64,000 nucleotides of DNA from Cacajao melanocephalus (GCA_963573385.1 CAUYLG010051053.1:57081-121080), one strand, 5' to 3'. Positions 14,431 to 28,437 are shown, counted from the first letter of the stretch. Numbers and translations are program-made. Notes: generated by a model from the letters alone, not told the origin.

Positions 14431-15991
14431 TCAAATATGAGTAAGATTGTTCAGTTAATTCTCATTTCTTTTTGGTTTTGAATTTAAACATTTAATTGCT
14501 AGAAATATAAAACAATAGCTGATATGCCACTTGAGGATTTTAAAATGACATTCAAAAGCACCTGGAAAAGAATCAAATAGCCAGAATAATACCATCATAT
14601 GTATATTAACAAAACCTCACACAGAAAAATAGCATTTCATTGGAGACTTTTTCATAAGGGAATATTTTAGCAATTTTATGTGGTTTGCCAATTTCATTGA
14701 TTAAAAAACATCAACATCAGTTTAGATATTTTTACTTAAAGGTTAACTTTTCTGCTAAACATTCCAGTTTACCATGAAGCCTAAATATAAGTCAGTAGTT
14801 TTAATGTTTATGACATTCTAAGTTTACGACACCTCATTATAAAACATATTCTTGTTCTGTTTTACTTTTCTATGTATCTTTACAAAAACCACCATTAACA
14901 TGAAGGAATCTGAGGAGCCTTCACAACCTCATGAGGTTAGCCTGACGCCTGGAAGTTTAGTATAGTATCCACTGTGCAGACAATGGCTTTACAACACAGT
15001 AACAGTTAACAAAAAGGATCTGGTAACAAGTAAAAATTCAACAAATAGAATGAACTTTTTTTGTTTTTGTTTTGTTGTTGCTTGTTTTTTTAGAATTAAT
15101 TTTCAAAAATTAAGAAAAAGATAAGTGTAAAGACTGATCAAAAAAAGTATGCAGTCCCATTTGCAGATCTGGTGTTTTAGATCTATGCTTTTAGCTGGAT
15201 TCTAAGAGTTGTGCTGCAGAAATATGTTTATGCTAGAAAGTCTCAGATTAAAATTGAACATGTTTGTTTTCTTAAAAATTACAGAATGCCTTAGAGCCTT
15301 TAGTATATAAATAGACCCTGTAAAGTCTCTAGCATGTAAAATATGTAGCATTTCCCTAGTCTCTTTGATCACAAAGCTTTTTTTTTTGAAAGGAGGTAAA
15401 TAAGGAGGAAAAGATGTACCTATTCCTATCTCCCAGAACTAATGTTCTATGGAAATCGAAAAGTGGCTTGGGAAACAATACTTAGGTCATAGTACAAAAG
15501 GCTGTGAGTTTTGCTTGGCTAATCCAATTTTATTGTCCAAATTTATCTTCTCTAGGCTGCTGTATAGAAGGAACTTACAAAAGGAGTTATGATTAAAATT
15601 ATCTTCTTCCAGCACAATATAAAACCACCTTTACTTGAACAAACAGAAAATATTTGTAATAAATAAAAATTATTATAAAAATTTTTATATGGCTATAAGA
15701 TGATTCTGTATAGACGCTTTGAATGTTTTAATGCCTTGCCACATTTGGTATGCTGGAAATAAGCATTTAAATCCTTGACACACTACAAAATTGGTATTAA
15801 AAGGCTTTTTATACATTGACTTTTGACTATTTTTTAAAATTTACTCCAGAAAAAGTAAATAATCCATAAACTGCATTATCTTCCATTATCAAACTTCTAT
15901 TTAGTGTATTAGAGAAAATTTTAATACCATTTTTAGATGGAATAAATCACAACCATTACCTTGAGAGTAACAAAAAGAAAAGGGTACGAAC

Positions 15992-16096
15992 CTGGGTGGC
16001 CTTTTCCAACTGTAATTTAAGATCTGTTAGTTCCATATTTGTATCATGTAGCTGTGCCTTCAGCTTTTCATTTTCAGCTAGAATTTGTTCATAAAG
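15992..16096 (-). CDS. PPP1R12A: PPP1R12A exon 22
   Basis: It is 105 nt, coding residues 935-969, from LYEQILAENEKLK to LEKATQ, phase 0 at both ends. The acceptor is ttgtag; the donor gttcgt departs from consensus at position +3. Heptad leucines mark it as the start of the C-terminal coiled coil. Confidence 0.97.
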
Positions 16097-16396
16097 CTAC
16101 AAAAATTAGGGTAAAAGAACAAATTACTTTTCTGCTCTCCTAATACTTTAAAATTTCTAATTGATTACTTTGTAATATTAAAACAGCTTACTGTAGCATA
16201 TGGGCTATAAAGGATACATTTAAAAAAACCTTCATGGTTGCAAAGTAGAGACTGTTGGTTATACAAGTGTGTTTGTCCCCTATAAAGTCTTAAAATTAGC
16301 TCCAACATTCAAAAATCAAGACTTGACAGAAAAGTCAGACTTTTCAGATTCTCTTTTTTAAAAAAGGTTGTTATCTGATAACGAGGGACCACATAC

Positions 16397-16507
16397 CTGC
16401 ACAGCAACGGTAGCTAGGGTTAAGGAGTCACTGTGATCTTTATTTGGAGTCCGTGAGATTTTGTGCTCATCACTGTCTCTTGAATTCCCAAAAATGAGAT
16501 GGAGTAC
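16397..16507 (-). CDS. PPP1R12A: Candidate in-frame cassette exon (69 or 111 nt)
   Basis: The segment ends in a perfect donor (CAG then gtatgt) and stays open in the frame needed between exons 21 and 22. Two AG sites in the right phase exist: one gives 69 nt (16397-16465, starting HKISRTPNKD), the other 111 nt (to 16507). The 23-residue core (ending LATVAVQ) is polar and protein-like. Both acceptors have poor pyrimidine tracts, so it may be a weak, tissue-limited or dead exon. Confidence 0.35.
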
Positions 16508-16640
16508 CTGCTGTATTTATCATTATACTTCTACATTGCTTACTAAAGTTAAAAAGCAAATTACGCATTTCCTGAAATATTTCAAATCCAGGATAAAATC
16601 CAAGACCTTCCGCTTTTCTAATGCTTCTTTTCTTCTTTCT

Positions 16641-16933
16641 TTTTTTTTTTTTTTGAAACAGTCTTGCTCTTGTTGCCCAGGCTGGAGTGCAATGGTGTAA
16701 TCTTGGCTCACTGCAACTTCCACCTCCAGGTTCAAGCAATTCTTCTGCCTCAGCTTCCCAAGTAGCTGGGATTACAGGCATGCCCTGCTACTCCCAGATA
16801 ATTTTTATCTTTTTTGTAGAGACGGAGGTTTCACCATGTTGGCCAGGATAGTCTCAATCTCTTGACCTTGTGATCTGCCCGCCTCAGCCTCCCAAAGTGC
16901 TGGGATTACAGACGTGAGCCATTGCACCCGGCC
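16641..16933 (-). mobile_element. Alu (antisense to +), inside intron 21
   Basis: Full Alu on the minus strand, poly-T at left and ...gcacccggcc at right. The flanks share ttttcttcttt (about 16628-16640 and after 16933) as target duplication. Confidence 0.93.
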
Positions 16934-16959
16934 TTTTCTTCTTTCTTAACACTGCTTTT

Positions 16960-17660
16960 TCCCTACCCCTGCTTTACTACTTCCACCATAATTCTGGCTA
17001 TGATCATCTCTTACCTAAACTATTCTAATTCCCTGATCTCTCTCTAATCTGTTTTATACACAGGAGCTAAAATTAACTTTTCAAAATGAAAATCTTTTAA
17101 TTTTCATAGGCCAACCATTCTATTTCCACTCACAAATTAAAAACTCTTAAATGGCTTCCCAATGTTCTGAGCATACAAAAAATCTTACAGTGGCCTATAA
17201 GACACTGCATGATCTACACAACTAGCTGCTGCCTCAAATAAATATTCCTTCCACTCCACTAGCCATAATTAAAATTTAATTATTCCAATGCATCATGTAT
17301 TCTCCCACCATCAGGTCTATGTGCTTGTAGTTCCACTCCATCTGGAATAACTTTCTCTCCCATTTTTGTCAGTTAACTATTAGTAATCCTTCTGTTTTTG
17401 GCTGAAGCCCCGATTCCTTTGGAAATCAATCCACTTTCTTTTGTTTTACACTTTTATAAAACTGTTTCTCTACTACTTCAGGTTAACTGTCTCCATTATT
17501 TTACATTCATTAGTGTGACTGTATAATAAGGTCTGTCTCCCCCACTACATGGAAAATGCCTGCAACAGCAAGATAATATCTTCATCTCCATTTGCCCCTG
17601 AGTAGAATCTCTCTAGTTAGCATAGTTCAGTTCTTTACTGAATAAATGATGAATCTTATT
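16960..17660 (+). mobile_element. L2 LINE relic
   Basis: Diverged match to the L2 3' end: an 'aatggcttccca' segment, 'tggcctataagacactgcatgatct', 'gtctgtctcccccacta' and a terminal 'tactgaataaatgatgaat'. Family assignment is from memory of the consensus. Confidence 0.65.
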
Positions 17661-18044
17661 CATAATGTAAAATGATTCTCTCCCTGCCCCTCTCCCCTGA
17701 CTTGGCTTTTAAGAAAGTATATAATTCAAATAGTGCCAGATAACTGAGGACAGGTACAAATGCCATAAGCTTTCTCCTTCTCCAAGAGACTTTGTGTTTA
17801 TTACAAGCTCAAAATATAAAGATATAAAAGAATCCTAGATTATTGAGTTTTTGGGATTTATTTTTTCTGTTTGGCTGCTTCCTAGTAATAAATAAAGAAA
17901 CAAAGTGTGTATATATTTGTGTGCAGCTCATTTACTAATGCTCTGCTCAATCACATTAATGACCTGAGATACTTAAATGTAAAATCATCTTGGCTGATTT
18001 TCTCTTCCCTTTAATAAACAAACAGCTATTTACATTCTACTTAC

Positions 18045-18053
18045 CATCACTTG
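18045..18053 (-). CDS. PPP1R12A: Candidate 9-nt in-frame microexon
   Basis: Nine bases, CAAGTGATG (Gln-Val-Met), lie between a pyrimidine-rich acceptor (ttcattttcaattttcag) and a near-perfect donor (gtaagtag). The surrounding intron is phase 0, so inclusion would add three residues between Lys934 and Leu935, just where the coiled coil begins. Microexons of this size are typical of neuronal splicing. Chance occurrence cannot be excluded from one sequence. Confidence 0.42.
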
Positions 18054-18191
18054 CTGAAAATTGAAAATGAAAGTAAGTTATTTCAAAAATACTGATTTCA
18101 TTATCAGTTTTTAAAATAACATTTGAATATGAACATCTCAACATAAAAGATAACTTATTTTTTATTAAATATAGCTAAATAACCCAAGTAC

Positions 18192-18327
18192 CTTTTTAAA
18201 GTCAGTTGAGTCATCCTTTTCTAGCCTGCTACTATAAGATTTTCTTTCTTCTAAGTAACTGTATGATCCAGAGCGACCCAGCAAGGAATCATATCGATCA
18301 CCAGCTGATGTAGAACTGGTTTCATAT
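18192..18327 (-). CDS. PPP1R12A: PPP1R12A exon 21
   Basis: It is 136 nt: one base finishing Arg889, then residues 890-934 (YETSSTSAGD... DSTDFKK). It contains the GRSGSYSYLEE motif with Ser910, a NUAK site for 14-3-3 binding. It enters in phase 2 and leaves in phase 0. At residue 919 this sequence reads Ser where I remember Pro in human. Confidence 0.97.
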
Positions 18328-18371
18328 CTTCAAAAGATGAATTTAAATAAAAAACTGTTATACGCTTTTAC

Positions 18372-18628
18372 AACTTAACATACATCCTAGTACATATATA
18401 ACTTAATAGGTCAAAAGAGTAGGTAACAATCTCCCTTTGTTATCTGATAAATTTTTGTGATATATAATAAGTGGGAAATTTTACATAACATACATCCTAG
18501 TACCTATATAACTTAACAATTCAAACTTAACATACGTCCTAGTACTTATATAACTTAACAGTTCAAAAGAGTAGGTAACAATCTCCTTCTGCTATCTGAA
18601 AAATTTTTGTGATACACAATAAGTGGGA
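18372..18628. repeat. Local tandem duplication (unit about 153 bp)
   Basis: The block 'acttaacatacatcctagta' through 'ataagtgggaa' occurs at about 18372-18477 and again, slightly diverged, at about 18525-18628. A partial third copy of its first 40 bases lies between (about 18484-18522). It ends at an Alu and starts 45 bp from exon 21. Confidence 0.9.
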
Positions 18629-18629
18629 A

Positions 18630-18896
18630 GAGACAGGGTCTCACTCTGCTGCCCAGGATGGAGTGCAGTGGCAAGACCTCAGCTCACTGCAGACGCGACT
18701 TCCTGGGCTCAAGTAATCCTTCCACCTCCTGAGTTGCTGGGACTACATGCCACCATGCCTAATTCTGTACTTTTTGTAGAGACAGGGTTTCACCATGTTG
18801 CCCAGGCTGGTCTTGAACCTCTAGGCTCAAGTAATTCATATGTCTCAGACTCTCAAATTGCTGGGAGACTACAGGAATGAGCCACTGTGCCCAGTC
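18630..18896 (-). mobile_element. Alu (antisense to +)
   Basis: Alu on the minus strand without a clear poly-T, starting gagacagggtctcac and ending gagccactgtgcccagtct. It joins directly to the end of the local tandem duplication. Confidence 0.88.
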
Positions 18897-19411
18897 TATT
18901 TTTTAATGAGGAAGAGAGTAAAAATTTTCATGTTTAAAAGCCAAAACTGGTTTCATATGATTAATTTTAAATTGTAGGTTTCCTCCCACATTTTAATATT
19001 TCTAAAATCAGAAAATGGCTTACTATTGATGATGTATTATAGTTTAATTGGTAGTACCTTTCCTTTTTTTAGTGGTAGGTAACATGTTTTAAAATGAGTA
19101 ATGTCTTAGATTTGATGAAATAAAGTATATCCTAAGTGACAGATAATGGGTTTGTCCTAAACAGGAAAACATATCTTATTGGTAAAGGAGAATTGTCTTA
19201 TTATCTGGTTCTGAAATTTAGGTTACTTTTTCTGATAGATGTCATTGCCTCTGCATTTCAGTTCAATAGAATCATTAGTAGACAGAAATTTATTATTGGT
19301 TTTACAGGGCTGTGGTTAACAATTATAAGAGAAATGGAATGGAGATGAAAATCAAGGATATAGTGCAGGTTCTCTGAAAAGATGGATAATTTTGAACTAT
19401 AGATGATACTA

Positions 19412-19720
19412 TTTTTTTTTTTAAAGACACAGGGTCTCATTGTGTCCAGGAAGGACTGCAGGCTGGAGTACAGTGGCACAATCATAGCTCACTATAACCT
19501 TGAACTCCTGGAGCTCAAGTGATCCTTTTGACTCAGCCTCCCCAGTAGCTAGGAATACAGGGGCATGCAATATGCCTGGATAATTAAAAAAGTTTTTTGT
19601 TTTTGTTTTTTTTGGTAGAGATGGAGTTTTAATGTTGTCCAGGCTGGTCTTCAACTCCTGGACTCAAATAATCCTTCTGCCTCAGCCTTCCAAAGTGCTA
19701 GGATGACAGGCTTGAGCTGG
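19412..19720 (-). mobile_element. Alu (antisense to +, diverged)
   Basis: Poly-T, then a rearranged 'agggtctcattgtgtccagg' start and an Alu body, ending near 'gacaggcttgagct'. An old copy. Confidence 0.85.
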
Positions 19721-20099
19721 AGGACAATTTTTAAAGTGTCTTCACTGGTTCTCTTTTGTCTAAAGCTGGGCTACAAGAGAAGATTCTGAATACTTAAATA
19801 AATTTCTGGCCAAGTGTGGGTTTTATCAGACCCTGATGTTAATAATAGTTAAACTTAAGAAACTTTGGAATACCTCTGTTGTGGAGATTTGGGGAAAAAA
19901 TCTTCTTACTGTGACTAGTGAACTAGAAGTAAAGCTTTTAACCAAGAAAGCTAGTAACAATGATAAGGCCATCACAATTTCTGTAATTTTTTTACTATCA
20001 AATAATTTTATAAACTTACAAAATCCAAAAATTCCTAGCAATGCATTTTTAACAAACATAAAAATAAGAAAGTCAGTTAAAAAAATATATAAAACATAC

Positions 20100-20116
20100 C
20101 TAGAAATGGAATCCGT
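20100..20116 (-). CDS. PPP1R12A: PPP1R12A exon 20 (17-nt exon)
   Basis: Seventeen bases code TDSIS and two bases of Arg889 (residues 884-889). The acceptor is ctttctag, the donor gtatgt. It enters in phase 0 and leaves in phase 2. Skipping it alone would shift the frame, whereas skipping exons 20 and 21 together removes 153 nt (51 codons) and keeps it. It is too short for ORF-based detection. Confidence 0.95.
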
Positions 20117-21310
20117 CTAGAAAGAAAGGAAAAGAAAAACACAGGCATACTAAATTTTTATGCTTTCGTTAAACTATTAACCTATGATTAAGTAAATTTA
20201 ATGTAATATCAATAGCATTTTCACACTATTAAGGTAACATCTATTTCTACATATGCTTTAATTTTACTGAGGTTGTTTTTAGAAAAAGGTTCTAGAATAC
20301 AGAGTCACTATATTTTCAAATGCATACCATCATACAATTACATGTAGCAATTTATGGGTATCTCCTGTGATTTCCTACAATAACCACTTACATTTTTTTT
20401 TAATTAGAAGAAAAAAATGAGATTAAGAAGCATATGTATTACATATACCCAATGAGCAGGAGGCAGTAATATATTTATATTAAGAAATATCAAGTTTACT
20501 ATGATATCTCAAAGCAGTCATTTTACTCATTTTTGTTTCTGAGGCAAATAAACACTTAAGGTATTTTATGCATGATAGTATACACATATTTTATTTAAAA
20601 CTTACTTTCTGGAAATCTAGTTATAGATGTTCAAGGTTAGCAAATTAGGTGACAGGAAATTTAATTTTCTCAAGCAGGTGGTATGATACACTGAAGTTCC
20701 AGAAAATTCTTATCTAAATGGTGAAATGCTTAATAGGGTAAAATAGTCTTACTGGGGGCCAAAGTAGTCTTTTTCAGTAGTCAAATTTAGCCTTTTCTTT
20801 TTCTATTGAAATAGTCACTGATTCTATAATTTTCTGTAACTATTCATAATGGTTTGTTAAACTTCTTAATTTAAATATTAGTGATTTCCTATTATATTTC
20901 TCTTTGGAGACACTGTAAATTACTGGGTTACTTTTGGGATTGTTTAAAGCCTATTTTGGACTAAAAAGTTTTACTGAAGTCTGTGTAAATTTCTTCTGCA
21001 AAACTAATTTTAACTTTGCTCCCTACATTGTTTTTAAGGTAATGTTTTATTTTATTGATTCATTCTTTGGTTTTACAACAATTAACAATTTTAAAAAATA
21101 AATTTCAATTTTCAAGATACTCAAATTCAGTAAAATAGCCATTCATGAACTAAAATGTCTACATTTCAAACAAAAACGATACATCTCACCTTATAGTCTA
21201 TACTTACATTCACTGATTTAAATTTTAAAAATAAAAAGTCCAGTCACAGAAATCACTCAAATTCTATTTGTCTTTAAAAATCATGGTGTTATCACTGATT
21301 ATTATTACTA

Positions 21311-21589
<279 letters not shown>

Positions 21590-21905
21590 TATCATTATTT
21601 AAAAACTTTAAGAATTGTGGTAAAAACCACATAATATACAATTTACTGTGTAAACCATTTTTAGAGTATATAGTTCAATATTTTAAATTAATATTCACAT
21701 TGTGGTATAAAAGATCTCTAAAACTTTTTCATCTTGCAAAAATAAATCTCTATACTCACTGAACAACTTCCTTTGTCCCCTTCTTCCTAGCTCTGGCACC
21801 TACGGTTCTACTTTGTTTCTATGGTATCCAAATAGGTGAAATAACATAGTTCTTGTCTTTTTGTAACTTGCTTATTTCACTTAGCATAATGTCCTTGTTT
21901 CCTAA
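21590..21905 (-). mobile_element. L1M-type LINE 3' end relic
   Basis: The text 'gtggtaaaaaccacataata ... tttcacttagcataatgtcc' follows the familiar order of old L1 3' ends. Orientation and subfamily are inferred. Confidence 0.5.
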
Positions 21906-21993
21906 ATTTTAAGATTAATTTTCCAAAGTAAAAATTTTTTTTAAAGATTAAAAAAGATTAAAAAAAAATCAAAACTTACAAAAATGATTAAAT

Positions 21994-22088
21994 AATATCA
22001 AAAATTATTTTTGATATTAAAAAATATCAAAACTTTAAAAGATTAAAAAATATCAAAACTTTGTATACATATAACAGTATACAAAGTT
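21994..22088. repeat. Pair of perfect inverted repeats
   Basis: AATATCAAAAA/TTTTTGATATT (21994-22018, 3-nt loop) and AACTTTGTATAC/GTATACAAAGTT (22057-22088, 8-nt loop), 38 bp apart, in a stretch of repeated 'gattaaaaaatatcaaaact'. Confidence 0.9.
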
Positions 22089-22254
22089 CCTCTGCAATTC
22101 CTCATCCCTCCATTCTCTAGATAAGCACTATTATCTAACCAACCTTTTTTGGACACATAATATCTGTGAATATAGAAAATACTGATCTATGCACATAGAT
22201 TGCATCTTATTTATCTACATCCATTCTTCCTTTTTCTAATGATGCAGAATTTAC

Positions 22255-22500
22255 TAGGTTTAGGTGAGATGACACATAGCCCATGTTGGTAGCAAAATGG
22301 CTGCAACAGTTCAGTGATAGGCCCTGTCTACCCTAAGCCAACTATAATCCCATCCTTATGAGCTAAATCAGCCTGAGGACGAAGCTGATACAAAGGACTG
22401 CAGAATATAACTGAAGTACAATAAATTTTCTTGGTTTAATCTGGTTTGAGTTAGGTTTTTGGTTACTTATAACTGAAAGAACTCTAAACAATCTATTTAA
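22255..22500 (+). mobile_element. Possible LTR end relic
   Basis: The tail 'ggtttgagttaggttttt...gttacttataactgaaagaa' resembles the ends of old ERVL/MaLR-type LTRs. The family is uncertain. Confidence 0.3.
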
Positions 22501-23639
22501 AATCAACAAAAACTACTTAAATTGGAACTAAAAAAACTTCTCTTCCTAGAAACAATATTCTTCTTAACATATCTCATATATAATTTTAGCAGTAAAACTT
22601 AAAACACAATATACATCAATATGCTTCAAAATTACAACTTTAAAAGCCAGACAATCTCTCTTCCACTCCAGGTTGGTGGGGGTTGGAGTTTGAGTGATAA
22701 GGCAATGAGAGGTGTCAGCTGAGGATGGTTTACTAATTTCCTCCCCTCTTGTTTACCTGTCCATTGTTTGTCCTTGCAAGATGGGAATTTGTAGGGTATC
22801 AGTGGGAAAGAAAGATGATGAACAAATTGATAGAATACAATAAAGAAGGGGCATAGGTAAATTGGGGAGTGCTGACAAGTGATAGGCAAAGAGTTTATGT
22901 ACCAAAGCTTTAGGCCTGCAAATAATTTAACCTCAGAACCAATTCACTTCTCATTCTGTCTGGCCACCTAAAGCTAAAACAAAATTTTGGGGTCAAAATA
23001 GGCAAATTTGGTTCTAAAATAATGTTCATAGTCACCCAGCACAGGTAATCAACTTTTGTTCACTTCATATTACTGTAGATCCTTGCTGACTAAAAAGAAA
23101 TGTGATAGCTCTATTAAGGAACTCCAACTCAAAATGAAGAAAATAATATTAATATGACCAGAATGCTGTTTCAAGCTAGATAGTGCCAGGTTTAGAACTT
23201 GTGTTGTTCAGCTCTATCCCCATATGAATAGAAATATTTAAAGTATTTTAGCTTTCTGCACAGCCAAACAACAGGGAAGGGGATAAGGGGAACTTTCAAC
23301 CCTTGCTGGCTATGCAGCCTTTTCATTCAAACTTGCTTTAGGTCCTTCATCAGTACTGAGAGGAAAAAGATGTCTTTAAAAAAAGATTGTTGGGAAGATA
23401 ATTGTGATTCTGAATATAAAAATCTGTTGGAGACTCTAAATTTCTAAATATATGTAAAAAAAAAAAGTTAAAAGATGCCTATCTTCTCCAGAACATAACT
23501 TTGAAATAAAATCTACAGAAATAAAATCTGAGCCTACTACTTCTGGATTTCCACTATTTCTGAGTATTCTTCAGATATTTTCCTTTGGCCAAGGGTACTA
23601 TTTCTTTTTCTGCTTTTTCTTTTAACTCCAAAGGCTAAA

Positions 23640-23830
23640 TGACAAACAATAAATTATACACACTTAGAGTGTACAATTTGGTGAATTTTGGCGTTCTGTA
23701 TATTCATAAAACCACCACTAAGATCAAGACCCAGAACATTTCCATCACTTTCAAAACATTTATTTTGTGACTCTTCCCAGTCCTTCTAATCCTGATCCCC
23801 AGGAAAACACTGATATTGCATACCCAGCAT
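23640..23830 (-). mobile_element. L1M-type LINE 3' end relic (short)
   Basis: 'gtgtacaatttggtgaatttt ... gacccagaacatttccatcac' is typical of old L1 3' ends. Subfamily not assigned. Confidence 0.5.
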
Positions 23831-23943
23831 GTAGGCAGAGTATGCAACAACTACTTTGCATGAATAAATATAATAAAACACAATTTAAAAGTAATTCTTA
23901 AAAAACATGAATACTTCTCAATACAAAAAGTAATGGTATTTAC

Positions 23944-24009
23944 CTGAGTTTCTTTCTTATTGGATCCCTCTTCTGAGTCCGATTGTTGTTCCTGTTCGTT
24001 TTCATCACT
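23944..24009 (-). CDS. PPP1R12A: PPP1R12A exon 19
   Basis: It is 66 nt, coding residues 862-883 (SDENEQEQQSD...NKKETQ), phase 0 at both ends, acceptor cttttag, donor gtaaat. It is acidic and Gln-rich, following the Thr853 region. Residue 873 reads Ser where I recall Thr in human. Confidence 0.97.
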
Positions 24010-24057
24010 CTAAAAGTAGATTGCCAATGTACTTTAGGAAATTTTACTAATAATTTC

Positions 24058-24083
24058 AAAAATTATTTTTTAAAATAATTTTT
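24058..24083. repeat. Perfect inverted repeat next to exon 19
   Basis: AAAAATTATTTT, loop TT, AAAATAATTTTT, 12-bp arms. It lies 49 bp upstream of the exon 19 acceptor on the transcribed strand, within the usual branch-point region. Confidence 0.92.
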
Positions 24084-24637
24084 GGGAGTCCTTATCTTTC
24101 AGAATATACTTGAGACATTTGTAGATAAAATGACATGTCTAGAATTTTCTTCTAAATAATACGGGAGTGGGGAAATGGGGTGGGAATTTAGCTGAAAAAA
24201 TGAATACTTGGGGTACAGCTCATTATACTACTCTGTTACTTCTATACAGTATATGTTTAACTTTCGTATAGTAAAAATCAAAAGAAAAATAGAAAATCAT
24301 TTTTCTATTTCCCCATATGTTCTTCCTTTACTTCTTCATCATTTATGTCTGATTTTCCCTCTTTTTAAATTTTTTAATAGACATGTGCACTCTTGATTCA
24401 TCAAGTCCAATACATATTTTGTCCACAGCATGGACAATGCAAAGATATAAAAACTCTTCAACTCCATTTAATACTTTCTCATATTTTTGTGCTATTGTTT
24501 TCATATGCCTTAGCTCTTTAGAGATAAAGAGGAATATATAGTGAGAGATGGGTCAATTTAACAGGAAGGCAGATGACTCCATGTTCATTCACCGAAAGAA
24601 TGGATAGTTAGATATTTTCTTAAAAAAATATTTTTAT

Positions 24638-24947
<310 letters not shown>

Positions 24948-25134
24948 TTAAATAACAACAGAAGTAAATGTGCTGCTACATACAATAGCATAGATATACC
25001 TTATAAACTTAATGAGTTATATAATGTATAGTTCTAGTCATAGTTAACTAAGGTGTTAGAAATCAGGATACTAGCTGACTTTGAAAATGCGGATGGATAG
25101 GGATTCAGGAGAACATGAGGGCAATCTACATTGC

Positions 25135-25423
25135 TTTTTTTTTCCCCTTCAGACTGATTCTCACTCTGTAGCCCAAGCTGGAGTACACTGGCCCAACCTC
25201 TGCTTCCGGGTTCCAATGATTCTCATGCCTCAGCCTCCCGCGTAGCTGGAACTACAGGTGCACACCACCACACCTGGCTAATTGTTTGTATTTTAGTATA
25301 AATGGGGTTTCACCATATTGCCCAGGGTGGTCTCGAACTCCTGAGCTCAGGCGATCCACCAGCTTTGGCATCCCTGGCATCCCAAAGTGCAGAGATTACA
25401 GGCGTGAGCCACCGCGCCCGGCC
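25135..25423 (-). mobile_element. Alu (antisense to +)
   Basis: Minus-strand Alu ending ccaccgcgcccggcc. The flanks share ctaca(t/c)tgct as target duplication. It is inverted relative to the copy at 24638-24937, about 200 bp away. Confidence 0.93.
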
Positions 25424-26045
25424 TACACTGCTGCTTTTATTCGTCATTCTGAGTGGTGATTACATAGATATGCTCCCATTGTGCTAATCCATTAAGCTAT
25501 ACATGTATGAATTATGTTTCTGAACATACCATACTTCAATAAAAGATTTATTTTTTAGAAAATGGAAACAAAATCAATGAATAGCAATGTCCTGCATACA
25601 ATCAAGCAACAGGAAAAATATTCATTTTTACAAGACTGTTGTAATTTGATAAGCAAAGCAGTTTCTATTTAGCATGCTTTGAAATGGAAGTAATCTGTAA
25701 TATAGATGTTATAATAACATTTATGAAAATGAAATTAGTCTTCTTAGAAATTCTTTAAAGATGTTTTATAAGGAGCAGTTTAGCTATTATAAAATAATCA
25801 ATACATGCACTCTGAGCTTCCGACATTATTTCTATTGCATAATTATGTCAGAACTCCTGCTTTTAAGTAGCATGAACAATCTAAGCAGTTAACTATCCTT
25901 ATAAAGAATTTTTCTTATTTAACAACTCAGAAAACACAGTGATGATTTAAGGAATATATAACCTAAGGCATATAAGAAATTATTAGCATGTACTTTTGGA
26001 CACATTAAGAATACTATCAAATAATGTATTTTAATAGGTTCTCAC

Positions 26046-26167
26046 ATCTTGTGTCCAAAATGAAACTCCTGTAGATCTTCTTTTCTCTCTTGGTCGCCGT
26101 CGTTCTCTGATTGATTTAGGCTGTGATTTATCTTCTCCTTCTTTTTCTTCTTCTCTTTTTTCTCCCT
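26046..26167 (-). CDS. PPP1R12A: PPP1R12A exon 18 (Thr853 ROCK site)
   Basis: It is 122 nt: two bases ending Glu821, then residues 822-861, GEKREEEKEG to SFWTQD. The motif REKRRSTGVSF carries Ser852 and Thr853; ROCK phosphorylation of Thr853 reduces myosin binding and activity. The acceptor is aacag; the donor is gtgaga. It is a strongly basic and acidic charged stretch. Confidence 0.98.
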
Positions 26168-28268
<2,101 letters not shown>

Positions 28269-28437
28269 CTCTTTCATTTTCTTTTGTTATTCCTCTGGAG
28301 TAAGCAGAAGTTATACCTACAAGACTATTTGGCCTGTTTAGTTGACTTGAAGCATAGAGTGAACTGCTTATAGTAGAAAGTGAAGAGGATGGAGTGGTTG
28401 AACTTGAAGTTGATACTGGCCTATAACGCTGATAAGT
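28269..28437 (-). CDS. PPP1R12A: PPP1R12A exon 17
   Basis: It is 169 nt, coding residues 765-820 (TYQRYRPVSTSSS... SRGITKENER) plus one base of Glu821. It is Ser/Thr-rich and probably disordered. The acceptor is ttcacag, the donor gtaaga. Residue 787 reads Ile where I recall Met in human. Confidence 0.97.

Larger units (their letters stand above)
16097..18191 (-). other. Intron 21
   Basis: A 2.1 kb intron that is phase 0 on both sides. It holds an antisense Alu (16641-16933), a long L2 relic (about 16960-17660), and two in-frame candidate cassette exons: a 9-nt microexon (18045-18053) and a 69- or 111-nt segment (16397-16465 or -16507). Confidence 0.9.
18328..20099 (-). other. Intron 20
   Basis: A 1.8 kb intron with a local tandem duplication right next to exon 21 (18372-18628) and two antisense Alu copies (18630-18896, 19412-19720). 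Confidence 0.9.
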
